NCBI GenBank assembly: GCA_017464425.1
Contig: JAFUDX010000025.1
Span: 1-64,000, forward strand
Direction of reading: 5' to 3'
DNA: 64,000 bases
From: Treponema sp.
Lineage (GTDB): Bacteria; Spirochaetota; Spirochaetia; Treponematales; Treponemataceae
Below are positions 59,717 to 64,000 of this stretch, in pieces; positions within the stretch are counted from its first letter, which is position 1, and the number at the start of each line of letters is the position of its first letter. The translations under genes were made by a program, and so were the position numbers. The notes under the pieces were generated by a model, which did no database searches, had not been told where the DNA came from, and saw nothing but the letters and a program-made list of their open reading frames with translations.

Positions 59717-60916
59717 CTATTTCTCCACGAAATACAAATTCATCTTCCCTTTTCCTTTGATTTCCTTTTCGCCACGGAAAGTGAAGTTGAATTTGTCCTT
59801 TTCGGCATTGTACACCGCTTCGCTCACGCAAAGTTTCATGCCCTCGCTCGAATTTTCCATGCGGCTCGCCACATTCACCGTGTCGCCAAAAATGTCGTAG
59901 ATGTATTTTTTGATGCCGACGATTCCCGCAACGACCTCGCCCGTATGCACGCCGAGCCGAATCTGCCACTGATGCGCGGAATTTTTGTTCCGCTCAGTAA
60001 GATAGTCTCTGCACTCAAGCGCGGCGGAAACGATATTCTCCAAATGGGCGGGATTTTTTTCGGGAAGACCGCACACCGCCATGTACGCATCACCGATTGT
60101 CTTGATTCGCACACAGTCGTGAGACTCCATAATCTTGTCGAAATTCGTAAAAATGTCATTCAGTTCGCTAATCAAGATTTCTGGAGAAAGCGTTTTTGAA
60201 ATGCTCGTGAAATTCACAATGTCGCTGAAAAAGACCGAAACATTCTTAAAATGCTCTGGCTCGGTGTGCCCCGTCTCGCGCAGATTCTCCACGATTTTTT
60301 TGGGCAGAATATTCTCCAAAAGAGCCTCGTTCTTTTCGTTCAGCTCTTCCATGCTGTGCTCAATGTAGCCGATAATCAGCTTGAAAATAATAATCATCGT
60401 GAAAATGACCGCCATGCTCGTGACGATGTTCACAAAACGCACCGTCCTCAGCACTTCCTCGCTCAAAACATACACGGGCGTACTTCGGGAAAAAATGAAT
60501 TCGCAGGCAAAGAACACAGCGACCGAAATAAAAGACATGGGCACGCCCACATTGAAATTCTTCCGCTCAACGAGATACGGAAAAATTACCATAATCATGA
60601 TGAGAAAATGAAAGCCCGCGTATCCGCCCAGAAAATAATCCGCGATAATCTGATGAATCAGCACCTCAAAAATGTTCAAGAAGAACGCGATGTTCATGTT
60701 TTTTAGACCGAACAGCACATAAAATCCGAAGCAAAAGCACACAACGCTGAATATATTGAAATAAAAGAGGGGCAAAATTCCCTGCACATAAAAGAAAACA
60801 AGGGCACAAGCGTGATAGACGAGCGCAAACACTTCGCCGAGCGTCGCGCAGATTATCCCGCGCTGATTTTTAGCGAAGCGTTTCCCCAGTTCATGCGAAA
60901 ATTCACGAAAACTCAT
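59717..60916 (-). CDS. Membrane-bound class III adenylate cyclase
   Basis: 399 aa. Six hydrophobic segments in residues ~20-195 (no obvious sensor domain), an amphipathic linker (SMEELNEKNEALLENILPKKIVENL) and a class III catalytic domain. VSVFFSDIVNFTSIS has the first metal Asp; IKTIGDAYMAVCGLP the Lys and second Asp; LGVHTGEVVAGIVG; DIFGDTVNVASRMEN the Asp, Asn and Arg for substrate and transition state. Lys and Asp choices favour ATP over GTP. Makes cAMP at the inner face of the membrane. Faces the acidic-protein gene tail to tail. Confidence 0.9.
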   Translation of the reverse strand: MSFREFSHELGKRFAKNQRGIICATLGEVFALVYHACALVFFYVQGILPLFYFNIFSVVCFCFGFYVLFGLKNMNIAFFLNIFEVLIHQIIADYFLGGYAGFHFLIMIMVIFPYLVERKNFNVGVPMSFISVAVFFACEFIFSRSTPVYVLSEEVLRTVRFVNIVTSMAVIFTMIIIFKLIIGYIEHSMEELNEKNEALLENILPKKIVENLRETGHTEPEHFKNVSVFFSDIVNFTSISKTLSPEILISELNDIFTNFDKIMESHDCVRIKTIGDAYMAVCGLPEKNPAHLENIVSAALECRDYLTERNKNSAHQWQIRLGVHTGEVVAGIVGIKKYIYDIFGDTVNVASRMENSSEGMKLCVSEAVYNAEKDKFNFTFRGEKEIKGKGKMNLYFVEK

Positions 60917-60927
60917 ACACTGCCCCT

Positions 60928-61107
60928 ATAAAAAAAATCCACAGATAGACACAGATTCACACCGATTCAATTTCTCACAGAGCGCACAGAGTTCACAGAG
61001 AAAAATAAAAAACCTCAATCAAATCATATCATTTAAAGACTTGATTGAGGTTTCAATTTTCATAGTATAAAAATCTCTCTGTGCTCTCTCAAGCTCTGTG
61101 AGGAATT
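60928..61107. repeat. CACAGAG-type inverted repeat element with embedded terminator
   Basis: It begins AAAAAAATCCACAGATAG, continues CTCACAGAGCGCACAGAG TTCACAGAGA (60976-61003) and ends CTCTCTGTGCTCTCTCAAGC TCTGTGAGGAATTT just before the pnp stop. The ends are inverse copies, as at 42.9-43.05 kb. The region between the ends holds the pnp terminator. Confidence 0.65.
61001..61053 (-). terminator. Terminator of the rpsO-pnp operon
   Basis: A perfect 13-bp stem AAACCTCAATCAA / TTGATTGAGGTTT with an 18-nt loop is followed on the minus strand by a T-rich tail (TTTTATTTTT). Confidence 0.8.
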
Positions 61108-63213
61108 TTATTTCTGAGCTTCAATTGCGTCAATGTAAGAAAGATTCAATCTTCCCTGCTTATCGACTTCAAGCAATTTTACCGGAATCTGCTGGCCTTC
61201 TTTGAGCACATCCGTAACCTTCTCGACGCGAGTGCGCGAGAGCTTAGAGATGTGGCACAAGCCTTCCTTACCCGGCAGAATCTCAACGAACGCGCCGAAT
61301 TCCATGATTCGCTTGACCGTTCCGTTGTAAATAACGCCGACTTCGGGGTCTTCACAGATGCCTTTGACTGCGACTTTTGCTTCTTCGGCAGATTTGCCGG
61401 TTTTTCCGTAAATCTGAACCGTGCCGTCGTCCTCGGTGTTGATGGTAACGCCGTACTGAGCGCAGAGAGCCTTGATGTTCTTTCCGCCAGGACCGATGAG
61501 CGCGCCGATTTTATCGGGAGCAATCTTCATCGTGAGGATTTTCGGAGCAAAGGGGCTGATTGGCTGCGGCTTGTCGATGCATTTTTCCATAATCGAAAGA
61601 ATATGCAAGCGGCCTGCCTTTGCCTGCGCGAGAGCGTTCTTCATGATTTCAGTCGTAACGCCCGCTATTTTGATGTCCATCTGGAAGCCAGTGATACCGT
61701 CTTTCGTGCCAGCGACCTTGAAGTCCATGTCGCCCAAGTGGTCTTCCTCACCAAGAATGTCGGAAAGAATCTTGTAGCGGCCATAAGGATTGTCGCCCTC
61801 AGCCTCGGTAATCAAGCCCATCGCGATACCAGCGACCATTTTCTTCATCGGGACGCCAGCGGCAAGCAATGAAAGACAGCCGCCACAGGTTGAAGCCTGT
61901 GAAGAAGAGCCGTTTGACTCCAAGATTTCAGAAACCACGCGGATTGTATACGGGAATTCTGACATCGGAGGAATCATCGGGGCAAGCGAGCGGCGAGCCA
62001 AGTTTCCGTGACCGATTTCGCGGCGACCAGTCGTCAAGCGACCAGTCTCACCGACAGAATAAGGCGGGAAGTTGTAGTGGAGAATGAAGTTTTCGCTTCG
62101 CTCTCCGTCGATGTCGTCAAGAACCTGCGCGTCAAGTGCCGTTCCGAGCGTGGTGACAGCGAGTGACTGCGTTTCGCCACGGGTGAACAAAGCCGAGCCG
62201 TGCGGTCGGGGCAAAACATTGACCTCGCAAGTAATCGGTCGGATTTCATCGCATTTTCGCCCGTCGATTCGCAAGCCCTTGTCAAGGATTGATTTTCGCA
62301 AGAGATTGTACTGAATGTCATCGAAGCACGCGTCAAAGAGCTTTTTCTGAATTTCGTCAGAAAGCTGCTCCGCGTGATTTGCGACGACCTGCTTTTTGAC
62401 CTCAGAAATCGCCTTTCCGCGGTTCATTTTGCCGTCCTGAAAACAAGCCTTTTCCAAAAGCGGAGTTGCCTCTGCGATGATGGCGTCTTTGTTTTCAAGC
62501 TCGACATTGAGTGGAGCGAGCGGGAGTTTTTCTTTGCCGCATTTTGCGACAAGCTGCTCCTGCAACTCGCACATAGCCGTGATAAAGCCCTGCGCCTTTT
62601 CGAGTGCACCGAGCATGACATCTTCGCTCACCTCGTTTGCACCGCCCTCAACCATCGTAAAGCCGTCTTTCGTACCCGCGACGACGATTTCAAGCTGAGC
62701 CTTTTCCTGCTGCTGGAAAGTCGGGTTAATCACATATTCGCCGTTGATGTAAGCGACACGAGCCGCCGCGACAGGACCGTGGAAAGGAATGTCAGAAATT
62801 GAGACCGCCGCACTTGAAGCGATGACGGCGAGAATGTCAGGCGGATTGATTCCGTCTGATGAAACACAAGTGGGAACAATCTGGATTTCTCGCCCAAAGC
62901 TGACTTCAAAGAGCGGGCGCATTGGTCGGTCAATAAGGCGAGAAACCAAAATTTCTTTGTCTTTCGGTCGCCCCTCGCGCTTGATGAAACCGCCAGGAAT
63001 TTTTCCCGCGGCATAGTATTTTTCGTTGTATTCAACAGTTACCGGAACGAAATCCAAGCCTTCTTTTACTTCAGAAGAAGCGCAGACAGTCGCCACGATA
63101 GCCGCGCCTGCATACTGTGCATACACACAGCCGTTCGCCTGCTTACCAAGCTTGCCTGCTTCGAGGATGAGTTCTTCGTTACCGATTTTGTATGTAACTC
63201 GATTGATTGCCAT
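61108..63213 (-). CDS. pnp: Polyribonucleotide nucleotidyltransferase (PNPase)
   Basis: Phosphorolytic 3'-5' exoribonuclease of the RNA degradosome. 701 aa, the normal length. Two RNase PH domains (GKLGKQANGCVYAQYAGAAIVATV; RGETQSLAVTTLGT; FNFPPYSVGETGR-like YNFPPYSVGETGRLTTGRREIGHGNLA), the second with the catalytic region HLGDMDFKVAGTKDGITGFQMDIK; then the KH domain (KIAPDKIGALIGPGGKNIKAL near 558) and the S1 domain (GTVKRIMEFGAFVEILPGKEGL). GGAGGTG lies 6 nt before ATG. Follows rpsO by 16 nt in the widely conserved rpsO-pnp order. Confidence 0.97.
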   Translation of the reverse strand: MAINRVTYKIGNEELILEAGKLGKQANGCVYAQYAGAAIVATVCASSEVKEGLDFVPVTVEYNEKYYAAGKIPGGFIKREGRPKDKEILVSRLIDRPMRPLFEVSFGREIQIVPTCVSSDGINPPDILAVIASSAAVSISDIPFHGPVAAARVAYINGEYVINPTFQQQEKAQLEIVVAGTKDGFTMVEGGANEVSEDVMLGALEKAQGFITAMCELQEQLVAKCGKEKLPLAPLNVELENKDAIIAEATPLLEKACFQDGKMNRGKAISEVKKQVVANHAEQLSDEIQKKLFDACFDDIQYNLLRKSILDKGLRIDGRKCDEIRPITCEVNVLPRPHGSALFTRGETQSLAVTTLGTALDAQVLDDIDGERSENFILHYNFPPYSVGETGRLTTGRREIGHGNLARRSLAPMIPPMSEFPYTIRVVSEILESNGSSSQASTCGGCLSLLAAGVPMKKMVAGIAMGLITEAEGDNPYGRYKILSDILGEEDHLGDMDFKVAGTKDGITGFQMDIKIAGVTTEIMKNALAQAKAGRLHILSIMEKCIDKPQPISPFAPKILTMKIAPDKIGALIGPGGKNIKALCAQYGVTINTEDDGTVQIYGKTGKSAEEAKVAVKGICEDPEVGVIYNGTVKRIMEFGAFVEILPGKEGLCHISKLSRTRVEKVTDVLKEGQQIPVKLLEVDKQGRLNLSYIDAIEAQK

Positions 63214-63229
63214 TATTCACCTCCGAAAA

Positions 63230-63499
63230 CTATTTGCGGAGGCCGAGTTCTTTGATAAGTGCACGGTAGCCTTCGAGGTCTTTTCTCTGGAGATATTTGA
63301 GAAGAGAGCGGCGAGCACCGATGACTTTGAGCAAAGCGCGTTTGCAGTTCGTGTCTTTCGGGAAGTTCTGAGTGTGTGTGGTGAGCTGCTTGATTCGCTC
63401 AGTGAGAAGAGCAATCTGAACTCGTGTGTTACCTGTGTCGGCTTCGTTTGCGCCGAATTTGCTGATTACAGCAGCCGTTGTTTCTTTTGTAAGTGCCAT
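63230..63499 (-). CDS. rpsO: Ribosomal protein S15
   Basis: 89 aa, the standard length. MALTKETTAAVISKFGANEADTGNTRVQIALLTERIKQLTTH and the C-terminal LLKVIGARRSLLKYLQRKDLEGYRALIKELGLRK match S15 throughout, including the conserved DTG and Q-x-x-L-L-x-x-R-I. Binds 16S rRNA h22 and early in 30S assembly. AAGGAG lies 8 nt before ATG. A leader with competing hairpins lies just upstream (63539-63625), consistent with S15 autoregulation known in other bacteria. Confidence 0.97.
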   Translation of the reverse strand: MALTKETTAAVISKFGANEADTGNTRVQIALLTERIKQLTTHTQNFPKDTNCKRALLKVIGARRSLLKYLQRKDLEGYRALIKELGLRK

Positions 63500-63538
63500 T
63501 ACTTACTCCTTAAAAAATATAAAATTATCTGGAATTAG

Positions 63539-63672
63539 GGTGTGGCTCATAAAAACACTTGTGGCGATTTTTCTGAGCCACACCGCCAATTTTCCTCAGT
63601 TTTACAAACTGCGGGAAAATTGCCACATCTAGGGTTAACAATTAAAAACTTCCATTCAAGTTTTTAATTGTT
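63539..63672 (-). promoter_or_regulatory. Three successive hairpins upstream of rpsO (leader/terminator region)
   Basis: Hairpin 1 (63539-63584) has an 11-bp perfect stem GGTGTGGCTCA / TGAGCCACACC; inside its loop GCCAC can pair instead with the GTGGC of the left arm. Hairpin 2 (about 63586-63624) pairs GGCAATTTTCCC with GGAAAATTGGC. Hairpin 3 (63637-63672) has a 15-bp stem AACAATTAAAAACTT / AAGTTTTTAATTGTT covering the stop of the next gene upstream. At least one is probably the terminator of that gene and the first may regulate rpsO. Confidence 0.55.
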
Positions 63673-64000
63673 TCCATAGAACTGAACTGACCGTACAAAG
63701 CCGCTGATTAAATTATCAGAGAATGCGAGGCGAAGATTCCCATTCTCTAATGTACAATCAGACTTGGCTGCACGGTAATTTTGTGCTTCACCAGATTTAT
63801 AGGTCTCTTCGAGACCTGACATCAAGCCTTCGCTTGATGCGATTTTAAATGTATAGAACAAAACCGAAACGCGGTAAGTTCCGTCGGGGGGCAGAAGCTG
63901 CCGCCCTGTTTTTTTTGCAGAAATGACTTTTTCACCCTCGCGCTTCCATAAAAAGCCCGTGCAATCAAGTTCAAAGGGCTTTAAAAGCATTTTTTGGACG
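63664..64000 (-). CDS. C-terminal part of an unrecognised protein (runs off the window)
   Basis: The frame is open to the right window edge; an ATG at 63990 exists but the frame continues upstream (RPK-M), so the gene is probably partial. The visible 112 residues are beta-rich: FELDCTGFLWKREGEKVI, RVSVLFYTFKI, CTLENGNLRLAFSDNLISGFVRSVQFYGNN. No signal, membrane helix or known motif is seen. The stop lies inside the 15-bp stem of a hairpin that may end its transcript. Confidence 0.5.
   Translation of the reverse strand, partial: VQKMLLKPFELDCTGFLWKREGEKVISAKKTGRQLLPPDGTYRVSVLFYTFKIASSEGLMSGLEETYKSGEAQNYRAAKSDCTLENGNLRLAFSDNLISGFVRSVQFYGNN

Noticed and set aside
61252..61872. A 206-codon plus-strand frame opposite pnp
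   Set aside because: PNPase on the minus strand is unambiguous over its full length; the opposite frame is a codon-bias shadow.

Overview
The window looks like the chromosome of a host-associated spirochaete, most likely a gut or rumen Treponema. This is inferred from the gene families: very large Ig-type lipoproteins with relaxed lipoboxes, a membrane pyrophosphatase, a bacterial alpha-2-macroglobulin, AAA/PD-(D/E)XK proteins of the kind abundant in Treponema, and tRNAs without an encoded CCA. No rRNA gene, CRISPR array, insertion sequence or prophage was seen.

Layout. 0-11 kb: the end of an Rpn-type nuclease gene, then two giant tandem lipoproteins (1796 and 1685 aa) on the minus strand. 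11-16.6 kb: housekeeping (membrane pyrophosphatase, tRNA-Tyr/Thr, AroH-type chorismate mutase, a membrane protein, CCA-adding enzyme, tRNA-Phe/Gly). 16.7-41.6 kb: a large surface-polysaccharide region read on the minus strand. It has a NusG-paralogue antiterminator (LoaP-like) with its own promoter at the upstream end, a second promoter with a ~360-nt structured leader, then sugar-nucleotide genes (ketoisomerase, aminotransferase, epimerase, two cytidylyltransferases), a flippase, an EpsG-type polymerase, several glycosyltransferases, an SGNH hydrolase, an acyltransferase, and finally gmd/fcl for GDP-L-fucose. 41.7-44.1 kb: galK and galM. 44.2-50.8 kb: two AAA/PD-(D/E)XK proteins and several broken genes. 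50.9-64 kb: miaA, an rRNA methyltransferase, the alpha-2-macroglobulin, an acidic small protein, an adenylate cyclase, and the pnp-rpsO pair.

The most striking signal is five runs of nine or ten G (coding strand) inside five genes of the polysaccharide region. All are in frame now, and any one-base slip would change the product. In three genes this is an ON/OFF switch. In the other two only the C-terminus changes, and one alternative frame ends exactly on an ATGA overlap with the next gene, which would change translational coupling. Three tracts share the flank G9-TACAA and two share 19 bp. This suggests a coordinated phase-variable glycan locus.

The polysaccharide region also carries defence-like cargo: a Panacea antitoxin with a PemK/MazF-like partner, a 5'-truncated AbiH gene, and a compact three-gene operon (Cas2/SinR-like small protein, DUF3696-like ATPase, unrecognised 309-aa protein). 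The triad sits between two identical 15-bp direct repeats derived from the 3' end of the neighbouring aminotransferase gene, so it may be an inserted island. The triad is the best candidate here for an undescribed system. Several genes (cca, both AAA/nuclease genes, galM) have a -10 box 6 nt before ATG and no Shine-Dalgarno sequence, which predicts leaderless mRNAs.
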